A stretch of DNA of 64,000 bases from the NCBI GenBank assembly GCA_016932415.1, contig JAFGCX010000009.1, positions 56,219-120,218 on the forward strand. The letters are read 5' to 3'. This stretch comes from Candidatus Krumholzibacteriota bacterium. Lineage in GTDB: Bacteria > Krumholzibacteriota > Krumholzibacteriia > Krumholzibacteriales > Krumholzibacteriaceae. Shown one piece after another: positions 17,926-26,731 of this stretch (position 1 is the stretch's first letter; the number at the start of each line of letters is the position of its first letter). The position numbers and the translations under genes are program-made. The notes below the pieces were generated by a model. That model worked only from the letters and a program-made list of their open reading frames with translations, made no database searches and had not been told where the DNA came from.

Positions 17926-19116
17926 ATGATGGGAAGGTATTCGTCTCTGCTGTCATATTGTCTTTTGGGATGCCTGGCGGCTTTTTTAATGGCAATATTC
18001 TCACCTGTCAATGCCCAGAGGGCCGCACCGCTGATTGTTGACCATAACTGCACTGATATTACACTTATTCCGGAAGCTGGAATCATCAACGCGAAAACGG
18101 TGCTTCATATCGTGTATGGACACACGTCGCACGGCAGCCAGATAACAGATGGCATGACCGGCCTGGTGGGTTTTGCCAACGGTGGCGGTCTGGGGTTATC
18201 CCTGGCGGCCGATATATTCGCGTGGAACAATGGTGGATCGGACGGCGCGCTCGATCTGCACGATGAAGGTATGTACGGAGACGTCGGATATTATCCCGAC
18301 TGGGTGAACGAAACGGTGGACTATATAGAGAATAATCCGGATGTGAATGTCATCGTCTGGTCCTGGTGCGGCCAAGCCGGGGACAAGTATGTCGCGGGGA
18401 CTCTCTACAGCGAATATCTTGCTCCGATGAGCCAGCTCGAGATCGATTATCCTGATCTGACATTTGTCTATATGACAGGTCATATGGACCATTACGCGGA
18501 TGCCGATATAAAAGCAGCCAACCAGATGATACGCGAATATTGCATTGAGAACAATAAGGTGCTCTATGACTTTGCCGACATAGAATGCTATGATCCAGAT
18601 GGGACTTTTTTCGAATATCCCGATGACGATTGCGATTATTATTCGTCTGAATTCGGACCTCTTTTAGGTAACTGGGCTTTAGAATGGCAAGATTCGCATC
18701 CGATGAACGTGGACTGGTATGATTGCAATGCCGAACACAGCCAGCCATTGAACGGTAATCTCAAAGCTTACGCCGCATGGTGGTTGTGGGTCAGGTTGAG
18801 CGGATACGGGATAAACACGGGGATTGAAGATATACCCACGCCTTTTACACTGGGGCAGAACTTTCCCAATCCATTCAATCCGGCTACTACGATCAAATAC
18901 AGTGTATCAGTGAAGTCGAGGGTCTCACTCGCCATTTATGACGTAAACGGCCGGTTGATCGACAGGCTGATCGACCGTATTATCGCCCCTGGTTCCTACG
19001 TCCAGTCGTGGGATGGTACTGATACCAGTGGTCGCCGGGTGAAATCGGGTATTTATTTCTACAGGTTGAGATCAAACGGGTCCGAGCAGACAAAAAAAAT
19101 GGTATTACTCCAATAA
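17926..19116 (+). CDS. secreted SGNH-like protein with FlgD-like/T9SS type A C-terminal module
   Basis: About 396 residues. A Sec signal peptide of ~30 residues ends at SPVNA. The central domain has HIVYGHTSHGSQITDGM near residues 61-77, a WSWCGQAG block and a WQDSHP motif, paralleling the neighbouring lipoprotein and fitting an SGNH-type hydrolase with Ser and Asp-x-His. The last ~98 residues (from GIEDIPTPFTLGQNFPNPFNP to KKMVLLQ) are a FlgD-Ig/T9SS type A sorting module with the usual NFPNPFNP and GIYFYRL signatures, implying export across the outer membrane and surface attachment or release. ATG at 17926 follows GGAG with 9-base spacing. Ten or so cysteines in the domain suggest disulfides. 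Confidence 0.75.
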   Translation: MMGRYSSLLSYCLLGCLAAFLMAIFSPVNAQRAAPLIVDHNCTDITLIPEAGIINAKTVLHIVYGHTSHGSQITDGMTGLVGFANGGGLGLSLAADIFAWNNGGSDGALDLHDEGMYGDVGYYPDWVNETVDYIENNPDVNVIVWSWCGQAGDKYVAGTLYSEYLAPMSQLEIDYPDLTFVYMTGHMDHYADADIKAANQMIREYCIENNKVLYDFADIECYDPDGTFFEYPDDDCDYYSSEFGPLLGNWALEWQDSHPMNVDWYDCNAEHSQPLNGNLKAYAAWWLWVRLSGYGINTGIEDIPTPFTLGQNFPNPFNPATTIKYSVSVKSRVSLAIYDVNGRLIDRLIDRIIAPGSYVQSWDGTDTSGRRVKSGIYFYRLRSNGSEQTKKMVLLQ

Positions 19117-19140
19117 ATCGATTTCGGGAAGAATCTGATG

Positions 19141-19162
19141 AAAAACCGCCTCGATCGAGGTG
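19141..19162 (-). terminator. putative rho-independent terminator for the acyltransferase gene
   Basis: On the minus strand a short hairpin (stem of about six pairs around the palindrome CCTCGATCGAGG at 19149-19160) is followed by GGTTTTT. It lies directly after the minus-strand acyltransferase stop, between convergent genes. The stem is short, so confidence is moderate. Confidence 0.5.
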
Positions 19163-19169
19163 AGATCTA

Positions 19170-19832
19170 TTAAGGTGAAATATCTTTTACGGGATTTGCG
19201 CTTTCCGCGCAAAACTTCTCTCTGACCAGCCTGTTTTTCTTTTCCGTGTCAAAGAGGCTGACTCTTATAGCGTTATTGCTGCAATTTATCAATTTCTTAT
19301 ACAAGCTGCACTTCATGATCGTTTTAGCGGGATTTCCCATCACGACTGAATCGGGCTCTATTTTCCCTCTTACGACCGAGCCTGCCCCTATAACGCAGTT
19401 ATCACCGATGACTGAACCTGGTAGAATAATACAGTTGATGCCGATAAAACAATTGGAGCCGACTTTGATCTTCCCGAAGACATTTATGTCGTTTGAATGA
19501 TCGTCGTGGTCATAAAAAAGCCAGGCTCCTCCATCATGAGTTATGAACTGCGTTCCGGTCGCGATAACGACATTATCTCCAATCTCGACGAGGTATGGCT
19601 CACTGGAGAATTCCAGAGTGTATAATCTGCAATTATCACCGATTTTGACTCCCTCTTCCCTTGCCATCTCAACTCGCCACTGGTAGATGTTTGTTCTGAA
19701 CAGTATTTTAAGTTGGAATTTCTTCTCGATCTTTTTCAATAATCTCGATGAAATCCTGCTGTTAAGCCTTCGCACGACGGGCAAGAATAATTTTGATGAA
19801 AGATATTTCAAGTTGTCAAAAAGACGTTTCAT
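19170..19832 (-). CDS. left-handed beta-helix (hexapeptide) acyltransferase
   Basis: About 220 residues of the LbetaH/WbbJ-type acetyltransferase family. Repeats such as IKVGSNCFIGINCIILPGSVIGDNC and VIGAGSVVRGKIEPDSVV form the left-handed helix; the loop FITHDGG is the usual active-site His region, and the coil ends with NPAKTIMKC. The N-terminal ~50 residues are basic and helical. The ATG at 19832 is preceded by AAGGAGA at seven bases; a longer frame upstream is rich in Arg, Ser and Gln and looks untranslated. It probably O-acetylates a sugar of the polysaccharide. Confidence 0.85.
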   Translation of the reverse strand: MKRLFDNLKYLSSKLFLPVVRRLNSRISSRLLKKIEKKFQLKILFRTNIYQWRVEMAREEGVKIGDNCRLYTLEFSSEPYLVEIGDNVVIATGTQFITHDGGAWLFYDHDDHSNDINVFGKIKVGSNCFIGINCIILPGSVIGDNCVIGAGSVVRGKIEPDSVVMGNPAKTIMKCSLYKKLINCSNNAIRVSLFDTEKKNRLVREKFCAESANPVKDISP

Positions 19833-20213
19833 ATTGTTTTCTCCTTGACCCGGACGGGATGCTTCCACCTGCTTGCAGTAACTATGCCTCGATCCCTCCA
19901 TTTCTGGAGGCGCCGAATCTGCCTCGGGGACGGTGGATTGTATCCGCGCCAGTCTACCGGCCCGAGCGGATTGTACCCTTTTTTGCACAGTTTCACAAGT
20001 GCCAGTATGCACGACGCGGTATATCAGGAAAAAATATGCTTGGTAATTTCAATCTATTTCTGTTATCTCTCTTTATGTTGATAACTGTTATATTTAGACT
20101 TACCTTGCTAGTGCAGGACGGGGTCGCCGGTTTCCCGGAAACCCTCGAGTATGGGAACGAAAATTGCGTAGTCTAATGAGGATTTAGCATCTTCGATTGT
20201 ACCTGGAGGGTAA
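19833..20213. other. divergent intergenic region
   Basis: 381 bases between divergent genes. I find no supported coding sequence. A perfect inverted repeat, GGTTTC-CCG-GAAACC, lies at 20129-20143, about 70 bases before the beta-helix gene; it could be an operator or an RNA hairpin in the leader, but there is no T tract to make it a terminator. No promoter is clear enough to annotate. Confidence 0.4.
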
Positions 20214-21734
20214 ATGATGGTCATTCCAGAAACAAATAGATATTTTGTCCTGTTTGCGGTTCTGCTGATCCTGCTGATGCCTTCGGGCGGGCTGAACGCG
20301 AGGATTGTTCATGTAGCGGTCAACGGGAGTGACAGTGGAGACGGGAGCGCGGAGAATCCGTATGTCAGCGTTCAGATGGCCATTGATGACACTTATGAGA
20401 ATGGATATGGCCTTCCCGGGGGCGACACGATATACGTTCATGAAGGAACATATCTGAATGAACCGAGAGCGGGGGGGTATCAACTTTACGGTGAACCTGA
20501 CGCGTGGACATATCTGATGGGGGTTCCCGGAGAAGACAATCCCGTTTTTGCGGCCTTGCCGACGGCAGGATTCACCGCTTTGCATAGTGACTGGCCCGCG
20601 TTGAACCATTTTGTTCTTAAACGGCTCACCTTTAAAAAGACCAACCCGACAGAAGGGGCGCACAATATAAATATCTACAGTGATGACTGGGACGAGGAGG
20701 CCGTGCATCATGTCGTGATTGACAGCTGCATTTTTTACAATCAGAGGGTAAATTCCGAAATGATTAAAATGGCCGGTGTGGATAATTTTGTCATCAGGAA
20801 CTGCTATGCCAATGGAAGCAACGCGACCAGTATCGCTTTCGCCGGTGTCGGCTGCCATAACGGTGAGGTCGTCAGTTGCAGGATCGATTCATGTATGCAG
20901 GGGGGGATACAGTTCAAGGGCGGAAGCAGTGAAATAGTAATCAGAAATAATGTTATAAATATGGCTAGTTTTACCGGTGTCAATATGGGTGGAGATACCG
21001 GTACTGATCATCTCAGGCCTTCAATCGACGAGATGGAAGAGCCGACTTATGAAGCGAAAGGCATAGATGTCTACAGCAACGTCCTGATCGACTGTGTCGT
21101 ACCTTTCGCGTTCAACACAGCGAGAGACTGCAGGTTTTATAACAACATGGTGATAACGACGGATCTTACGCGCAACGCTGAAGGATTGTACGAAAGTGTC
21201 GGCGTCGTATGGATACGACATACAAGTGACTGGTGCCCCAACGCGTCCCGAAACTGCCTGGTTGCCAATAATATTTTCTACTTCAATGAAGTAAGAAACG
21301 GTTATCAGAATATATTTTTCCAGCTGACCTCAGATAACAATTACGATGAAGACGATTATGCTTCTACATTCAGATTTCATAACAATCTGTGGTATTGCTA
21401 TGAAAATCCGGCAGAATCGTGGAAGGATTGGACCAACGAGGGAAGATGGGAATGTGTCGACACTACCGGCACCAATCTATACGCTGTGGACCCGGTTCTT
21501 TATACAGATCCTGTCTCTGGCCTCCCTCTTCCGTCCAACTCTTATACCCTGGCCTGGAAGGGAATTAGCGTGACTCCTCCGGATGGTTACGAGTTCAGAG
21601 ACTTTTTTGGAGAGGTCTATTCAAGCCCGCCTCCGATAGGGCCGGTCAACCTGACTTCTGAGCCTGGCGCTCCCCCTTCGATGCCATCAAACAGGATATT
21701 GATGTTCCAGAATCTCACGGGGAAGAAGGATTGA
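20214..21734 (+). CDS. secreted right-handed parallel beta-helix protein
   Basis: 506 residues with an N-terminal Sec signal (RYFVLFAVLLILLMPSGGLNA). HVAVNGSDSGDGSAENPYVSVQMAID is the characteristic N-cap region of pectate-lyase-like / DUF1565-type beta-helix proteins. The middle contains short repeating coils with Asn and Val at regular spacing (VIRNCYANGS, IVIRNNVINMAS, VYSNVLIDC, NNIFYFNEV), as in polysaccharide lyases and adhesins. No catalytic motif is certain. GGAGGGTAA precedes the ATG. Unlike the gene at 17926 I see no FlgD/T9SS module at the C-terminus. Its place in the polysaccharide locus suggests binding to or trimming of the polymer; it could instead be a structural surface protein. 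Confidence 0.75.
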   Translation: MMVIPETNRYFVLFAVLLILLMPSGGLNARIVHVAVNGSDSGDGSAENPYVSVQMAIDDTYENGYGLPGGDTIYVHEGTYLNEPRAGGYQLYGEPDAWTYLMGVPGEDNPVFAALPTAGFTALHSDWPALNHFVLKRLTFKKTNPTEGAHNINIYSDDWDEEAVHHVVIDSCIFYNQRVNSEMIKMAGVDNFVIRNCYANGSNATSIAFAGVGCHNGEVVSCRIDSCMQGGIQFKGGSSEIVIRNNVINMASFTGVNMGGDTGTDHLRPSIDEMEEPTYEAKGIDVYSNVLIDCVVPFAFNTARDCRFYNNMVITTDLTRNAEGLYESVGVVWIRHTSDWCPNASRNCLVANNIFYFNEVRNGYQNIFFQLTSDNNYDEDDYASTFRFHNNLWYCYENPAESWKDWTNEGRWECVDTTGTNLYAVDPVLYTDPVSGLPLPSNSYTLAWKGISVTPPDGYEFRDFFGEVYSSPPPIGPVNLTSEPGAPPSMPSNRILMFQNLTGKKD

Positions 21735-21815
21735 CGGGGAGAGCACTCTTTCTTAAGCAGAGTTTCCTTGTGGCCAAAAATCCTGTGATCGACTGGTATT
21801 TATTTTCCTGACATA

Positions 21816-22868
21816 TTACTGGCGAGAAAAAGTCCGCTTGATCTTTCTCATCAGTTCAGAAAACCCGAACAGTTCCGCTTCAAATTCAATGTTTGATATA
21901 TTATCGCCATCGAGAAAACGGGTCAGAGCGAATTTGTCAGTCGATGGATAGTTGAGTCCCGGATCGCACGTGACGGCGCTTTTGATACCGGTATCCTCAA
22001 GCCATGGAAACTGAAGACTGTCCCAAATGCCGCTGGGATAGCAGAAATGATCAGCTTCAATATTCAATTCGGATCTCAAAGCTTCGCGGTTATCCTCGAT
22101 TTCCGCGAGAGCGGTATTTTTTTCAACGGGGAAACGGTGCCGGTGCGTATGCAATTCAAGACTTAATCCCATCATTTGAATATCACGCAATTCACGAATA
22201 TTCATCATATGCAGCATCCTGCTTTGTACGATCCTGTCAAAACTTACATTTAAAAGCTCTCCCAAGCGCCGGAGAATATTACCCCTTTTTTCTTCATCGC
22301 ATTCATTTTCACCATAATTGATCAGCTTAAGGATCGTCTTTTCCTTCTCATTAATATCCGAGATATCTACACTGCCCGTCTCAGCATCGAGCAGTTCTGA
22401 CATATCAAGGTTTGTCTCAGTTGTCTTCCAGAACATATATTGGATTACCAGACGAAAAACCGGAGTCTGTTTGAGGACATAGTATGTCGACACATATACT
22501 ACGGCGGGAAACGAATATTCCTTCAGCATCGGAGCGGCAATCTTGAAAGTACTATAGAATCCGTCATCAATCGTTATTACAACTGAATCGGGAGGCAATT
22601 CATCCTTTTGCAAAAGCGCAAGGGCATCCTGGACAGGTATTACATTGAAAGCATTCTCTTTCAAAAAACGCAGGCGCCGGTCAAAAATTCCGGCAGTCAT
22701 GAATGTAAGCGGATAGAGATGACTCTCATCTTCAATCTCGAATCCATGGTAGCATAATATCCTGAGTCCGGACCGCGTCAAAACCCTTGAGAGTCTAAAG
22801 ATCCCGAGAGCTTTACAGACAATATAGAACCCACTTTTAAAAAGGCTATAGGTCCTTTGATATTTCAT
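21816..22868 (-). CDS. polysaccharide deacetylase family protein (NodB domain)
   Basis: About 350 residues. GLRILCYHGFE opens the domain; VVITIDDGFYSTF is motif 1 with the catalytic/metal aspartates; LELHTHRHRFP supplies the metal histidines of motif 2; HFCYPSGIW follows like motif 3. These enzymes hydrolyse N- or O-acetyl groups from glycans. A first hydrophobic stretch (FYIVCKALGIFRLSRVL) may anchor it. I place the start at the ATG 22866-22868 (MKYQRTYS): the frame stays open 143 codons further upstream, but that part lacks domain character and crosses the region that should hold the divergent promoter. GGAGG lies 12 bases before this ATG. Confidence 0.82.
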   Translation of the reverse strand: MKYQRTYSLFKSGFYIVCKALGIFRLSRVLTRSGLRILCYHGFEIEDESHLYPLTFMTAGIFDRRLRFLKENAFNVIPVQDALALLQKDELPPDSVVITIDDGFYSTFKIAAPMLKEYSFPAVVYVSTYYVLKQTPVFRLVIQYMFWKTTETNLDMSELLDAETGSVDISDINEKEKTILKLINYGENECDEEKRGNILRRLGELLNVSFDRIVQSRMLHMMNIRELRDIQMMGLSLELHTHRHRFPVEKNTALAEIEDNREALRSELNIEADHFCYPSGIWDSLQFPWLEDTGIKSAVTCDPGLNYPSTDKFALTRFLDGDNISNIEFEAELFGFSELMRKIKRTFSRQ

Positions 22869-23421
22869 CAGGCGAAAAATCCTCCATAAAGAACATTTCT
22901 GTAATACGAAGATCGATTGTATATAAATAAGCCTTCTTGAACAAGCAAGATATAGAAACTTTGTCCGTGTCGATCTGGGCAGTTCCCGGGAATTGTCGGA
23001 CAAGTGGCAAGTAAATTGCGGAGGATTTAAGGCGGTAGCATGATAAAGGAATATTGAAAACAGGCGCGTATAGAAGGCTGGATCGATGAGGCTTGACTGG
23101 AAATCCGGAGTAACGACAGGGAACGGAAAAAAGATGAGAGACTTCAATGTGGAAAATCGGGTGGCAAGAATTTTTAGCAAAATGCAACAATTGGTTTCAG
23201 AAGGCGACTTGCGGGGCGCGAGAAATGATTTTTCATCAAACAGGAATAATAGCTTGCGGCCGGTACAGGACATCCCAGTCTCAAAGTTGATAATCAACTC
23301 TAAATCAAATAATAGTATAGAGATGATAGAAAGAAAGGAATTGAATCAAAATACTTATTGATTAAATTCGGGATATGCTCCATTTTAAGCAGGACAAAAA
23401 CGAATCTTTGAGGAGGATGAT
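22869..23421. other. divergent intergenic region
   Basis: 553 bases between the deacetylase start and the exported-protein gene at 23422. Long frames exist on both strands but lack RBS and protein-like composition, so I read the region as non-coding. A possible promoter for the plus-strand pair is listed at 23341-23368. Nothing else stands out. Confidence 0.4.
23341..23368 (+). promoter_or_regulatory. possible sigma-70-type promoter
   Basis: TTGAAT (23341-23346), 16 bases, TAAATT (23363-23368), about 54 bases before the ATG at 23422. Both boxes are imperfect; position is what makes it plausible. Confidence 0.35.
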
Positions 23422-24333
23422 ATGACTCCTGTCAGAATAAAAGCAGCAATCTTCGTATTCGTTTTAGTGTTTTCCATCCCCGTGGCGGCGCAACAAACGA
23501 TCGACTATATTGTCAACTGGTCCGCGAATCCAGAACCTGACATTGAAAAATATCTGGTCTACAGGTCATTTGAGTCCGAAAGCGGGTTCGAGTTGATAGA
23601 CAGTGTCGATGTAAACACCTTGTTCTATATCGATCTGGAACGCGAAGAAGGAATTGCTTGTTATTACCGTGTGGCGGCTAAAAATACAGCCGGAGCGATC
23701 GGCGTAATGTCCGAGAATGTATCAGGGTTTACTATTCCTGATGGCGCCGACCAGGCAACTGACGCGCTCTGCCGGATCTCAAGTTTTAGAAAGATAGACA
23801 ACAGGATATATGATGTCACCTGGACTACTCAAAACCCGACTATCGGTTTTCTGAGATTCGATTCAGATGACGAAGTCCTTGATCTGACAAGTTCATGGGA
23901 CAATTCGGAGTATCGAACTACACACACCATCCGTGTGAGCGATTTCGAGTCGGAAGGGATGTATTATTTCAGGGCCGTCTCATACGATGCTCAAAAGAAT
24001 ATGGTGATCTCTTCCGTTGAGATACTTGAAGTCGAGGACGAAAACGCCGCTCCTCCTACAGCAGTACAGGATCTTTTCATATATCCGGTTCCTTACAATC
24101 CGGTATCGGGATCTATGACTATAGATGGAGTCCCTGAGGGCGGTTCGGTTACGATCTTTAATGAGAGCGGACTTGAAGTATGGAGAAAAGAGGGTGTGGA
24201 ATCAGATTCCACGTTAAACTGGGATGGTAATAATATGAATGGAAGCCCTGTCACAAGCGGCATCTACTATGTTGTTACCAAGTCCGCCAGCGGTAAAATA
24301 TTCAGCAGGAATCCGATAATGGTAGTGCATTAG
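23422..24333 (+). CDS. secreted protein with fibronectin-III-like region and FlgD-like/T9SS C-terminal module
   Basis: 303 residues. The signal peptide ends near IPVAA-QQ. Residues ~25-105 resemble a fibronectin type III repeat (YIVNWSANPEPDIEKYLVYRS, YYRVAAKNTAGAIG), residues ~110-205 form a second beta domain, and the last ~90 residues (VQDLFIYPVPYNP to NPIMVVH, with SGIYYVV) are a FlgD-Ig-like module of the kind used for T9SS export or surface anchoring. GAGGAGG precedes the ATG. The gene is 17 bases from the PorV-like gene, so they should be co-transcribed and may function together at the cell surface. It has no recognisable enzymatic motif. Confidence 0.78.
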   Translation: MTPVRIKAAIFVFVLVFSIPVAAQQTIDYIVNWSANPEPDIEKYLVYRSFESESGFELIDSVDVNTLFYIDLEREEGIACYYRVAAKNTAGAIGVMSENVSGFTIPDGADQATDALCRISSFRKIDNRIYDVTWTTQNPTIGFLRFDSDDEVLDLTSSWDNSEYRTTHTIRVSDFESEGMYYFRAVSYDAQKNMVISSVEILEVEDENAAPPTAVQDLFIYPVPYNPVSGSMTIDGVPEGGSVTIFNESGLEVWRKEGVESDSTLNWDGNNMNGSPVTSGIYYVVTKSASGKIFSRNPIMVVH

Positions 24334-24350
24334 AAAGTGACGGCATCAAA

Positions 24351-25295
24351 ATGGAATATACAGCAAATACGATAAAGCGTTTTCTGTCTGTTCTGGTGCT
24401 GTTATCAGTCCTGACGGTCCCGGTGGCGCTAAGCGCCACCGATGGACCAGGATGCACCGGGGCAAACTACCTTACATATACCGTCGGATCGAAATCTGTG
24501 GCGATGGGAGAGGCTGTCGCCGCTTTATCCGGCGATCAGTTCACCTGGCTCTCATCTCCGGGGACGTTCCATTTCATGGAGGGTAGCGGAGTCGGGATAA
24601 CGCACGCGGAATGGTTGATAGATACAAGATTCAATAATCTATCTTACTATCAAAGAATCAGTGATATGTATGTCTTCAGTGGAGCTATTACCTATACATA
24701 CCGGCCGGATATTCAGGGGTATGACAGTTATGGGATCGAGACGAGTAAACTTCAGAGCTATAACTACGTGGCTCAGGCAGGAGTCGGTTTTACGCCAGTC
24801 GATCAGTTCACGGTGGGAATGAACCTGAAATATTTCAGAGAGAAACTTGACAGCTGGGCCGAGGGCGGGATCTGCTTCGATCTTGGGGCTCTTTTTACGA
24901 TTGAAAGTAAAAATATTGCCCTCGGTTTTGTCTTGCAGAACATTGGTCCTGATCTTGAATCCGAGACGATGAAAGAACCCCTGCCCATGACGATACGTTT
25001 TGGGGCCAGCCACAACCGGGAGATCATTAAGGACAAGTTTGGTTACGGAGCCGTATTCGATCTTGTGAATCCCAGGTTCGAGGATCCTTACTTGAGTGCC
25101 GGCATTGAACTTCAGATGTACAATATTCTTTCTGTCAGGGGAGGTTATCTCAGTCAGGAATCAAAAGCCGGGAATAATCTGACCATGGGGTGCGGGATCA
25201 GGGTACAGGAAAACCTGTCGATCGATTACGCGTGGGCTTCGTTTGGGGACCTCGATTCAATTCACAAGGTCTCGATTTTCTGGAAGCTTGACTGA
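24351..25295 (+). CDS. PorV/PorQ-family outer-membrane beta-barrel protein
   Basis: 314 residues with a signal peptide ending near ALSA. GANYLTYTVGSKSVAMGEAVAALSGDQFTWLSSPG is the classical beginning of PorV/PorQ/UPF0164 proteins, in the FadL-like barrel superfamily. Alternating aromatic beta strands follow (INLKYFREKLDSW, IALGFVLQNIGP, LSVRGGYLSQ) and the last strand ends with a hydrophobic residue pattern (VSIFWKLD). PorV escorts T9SS substrates and presents them to the sortase in Bacteroidota. Here it lies directly after a protein with a FlgD/T9SS-type tail, which supports a dedicated pair, though related barrels outside Bacteroidota have unknown roles. Confidence 0.8.
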   Translation: MEYTANTIKRFLSVLVLLSVLTVPVALSATDGPGCTGANYLTYTVGSKSVAMGEAVAALSGDQFTWLSSPGTFHFMEGSGVGITHAEWLIDTRFNNLSYYQRISDMYVFSGAITYTYRPDIQGYDSYGIETSKLQSYNYVAQAGVGFTPVDQFTVGMNLKYFREKLDSWAEGGICFDLGALFTIESKNIALGFVLQNIGPDLESETMKEPLPMTIRFGASHNREIIKDKFGYGAVFDLVNPRFEDPYLSAGIELQMYNILSVRGGYLSQESKAGNNLTMGCGIRVQENLSIDYAWASFGDLDSIHKVSIFWKLD

Positions 25296-25697
25296 GACTG
25301 AAAAACAGTGGGGATGACTTCGATCTTGATCAGGTGACTGTCTCTGCATCCCTGGCGGGTCTTTGTACCGGGGATGTACAGCGCCGGTATTTTTTAGTCG
25401 CCTGTATTGTCCGTTCATAAACTCCTTACGGTGTCGTGCCGCGTTCAAAGCTTTCATAAAACCGACAAATCCATATTTGAGAGCAAATTCATCCTTGTCT
25501 AATACGATATCAGGAGATAGAATAATCGCGGGGATAGCGATTAACTACAGGCAACAGAGTTCTTGTGACAGCATCGCTTAATGTGAGTCTGCCGGGCTGT
25601 CCTATCGATTGAAAAAGACAATTGTCTTTCTATCAGCCGAAGATCCGCTCGCATTGGTCGAGTCCGAAAGGGCCATGGATCAGGAGACAGGTTGTCT
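25296..25697. other. intergenic region after the PorV-like gene
   Basis: 402 bases. The first part carries the terminator at 25366-25395. The rest, up to the acyltransferase-3 gene, has no supported coding sequence and no promoter that I can defend. Confidence 0.4.
25366..25395 (+). terminator. rho-independent terminator
   Basis: TACCGG (25366-25371) pairs with CCGGTA (25384-25389) around a 12-base loop and is followed directly by TTTTTT (25390-25395). It lies 70 bases after the PorV-like gene and should end the 23422-25295 transcript. Confidence 0.7.
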
Positions 25698-26696
25698 GTG
25701 AAAGAATCGACTCAGCATAGAAACGCGGGAATAGATATTCTCAGAGCCGCGGGCTGTCTATACATAGTCGGGTTCTGGCATTTATTGGATTATACCAACG
25801 CGGTGGTACATTACAATAATCCAGTGACTCTCAGACTGACCTATATCATTCTTGGCACCTTTATCTTTGTTTCAGGATATTATGTCGGGCTGAGATTCAA
25901 AACTACAAGCAGGAATGATATAATCGGCTTTTACAAAAAAAGACTGATAAGAATCTATCCTCTTTATCTTATCGCTATTCTGCTGTTTGCGATGCTTCAA
26001 CTATCCGATGTAAGAACGTCTCTGAAAGCTGCCTTCCTGATCTCAATGATTGTCGGAAAATCCCCACCGACCTTATGGTTTATCGCTCTGCTGATGACCT
26101 ATTACGTGATATCGCCATTGATCATTTATGCTGTCAAGGCATTGAATACATTCGGGACGATCTTGTCTTTTGCGCTATTTATCGCGTGTCTGATGATATT
26201 ATTCTACATTACAGGACGGCCGGATCTCAGAATGATCGTATATTTCCCTTCCTACCTTCTCGGCATATATGTAGCGGACAGGAAAATCGATAATACCGTA
26301 AAGGGGCATATGATTCTTATTCCAGTTGTCGCGACCATATTTCTTTCATTCCTGGAATTTCAATATGTTTTTCTTGAGATCACTACTAAAACAATAATGA
26401 TATTGTTATGTTCATTCCTTGTTTTTAGAACCGGATACAATATAAAAATATCATCGAATAGATCATATAAAGGTGTATTGATTTTAAGCTATTCAAGTTA
26501 CTGCATGTATCTTTTTCATCGTCCGGTATATATTGTTTTGAAAAAACTGTATTTTCCCGCGGAGATGGCGTACCAGGTCGTCTACCTGGTCATATTATGC
26601 GTCCCATGCGTGATCCTGGTGTCATATATTCTTCAGAGGACTTACGATAATATTATTGGAATGCTGAAAAGAAGCCCCGCTCCCGGAATCCACTGA
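25698..26696 (+). CDS. acyltransferase-3 family membrane protein
   Basis: About 332 residues and ten membrane spans. The N-terminus has GIDILRAAGCLYIVGFWHLLDY, the OafA/WecH-type signature R-x-x-A-x(3-5)-V-x-x-x-H with the catalytic-site His in the first span. KKRLIRIYPLYLIAI matches the second conserved block (R-x-x-R-I-x-P) and TLWFIALLMTYY the third. Members transfer acetyl or other acyl groups to sugars across or at the membrane, here probably to the surface polysaccharide. GTG at 25698 follows AGGAGA by ten bases and is my choice; TTG two codons earlier is the alternative, only four bases from the same SD. Confidence 0.85.
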   Translation: MKESTQHRNAGIDILRAAGCLYIVGFWHLLDYTNAVVHYNNPVTLRLTYIILGTFIFVSGYYVGLRFKTTSRNDIIGFYKKRLIRIYPLYLIAILLFAMLQLSDVRTSLKAAFLISMIVGKSPPTLWFIALLMTYYVISPLIIYAVKALNTFGTILSFALFIACLMILFYITGRPDLRMIVYFPSYLLGIYVADRKIDNTVKGHMILIPVVATIFLSFLEFQYVFLEITTKTIMILLCSFLVFRTGYNIKISSNRSYKGVLILSYSSYCMYLFHRPVYIVLKKLYFPAEMAYQVVYLVILCVPCVILVSYILQRTYDNIIGMLKRSPAPGIH

Positions 26697-26731
26697 TCAG
26701 AGCCAGATATTATTGACAATAATCTGACGAT

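Noticed and set aside
22869..23297. 143-codon upstream extension of the deacetylase at 21816
   Set aside because: No domain character or RBS, and would fill the divergent promoter region; the internal ATG has GGAGG upstream.
23086..23361. 91-codon plus-strand frame between the deacetylase and exported-protein genes
   Set aside because: No RBS, low-complexity polar composition, and it overlaps the region that should hold the divergent promoters.
26704..26726. A/T hairpin between the acyltransferase-3 and GT2 genes as a terminator
   Set aside because: The stem ATTATT/AATAAT is short and A/T only with no T tract; could be chance in A/T-rich DNA.
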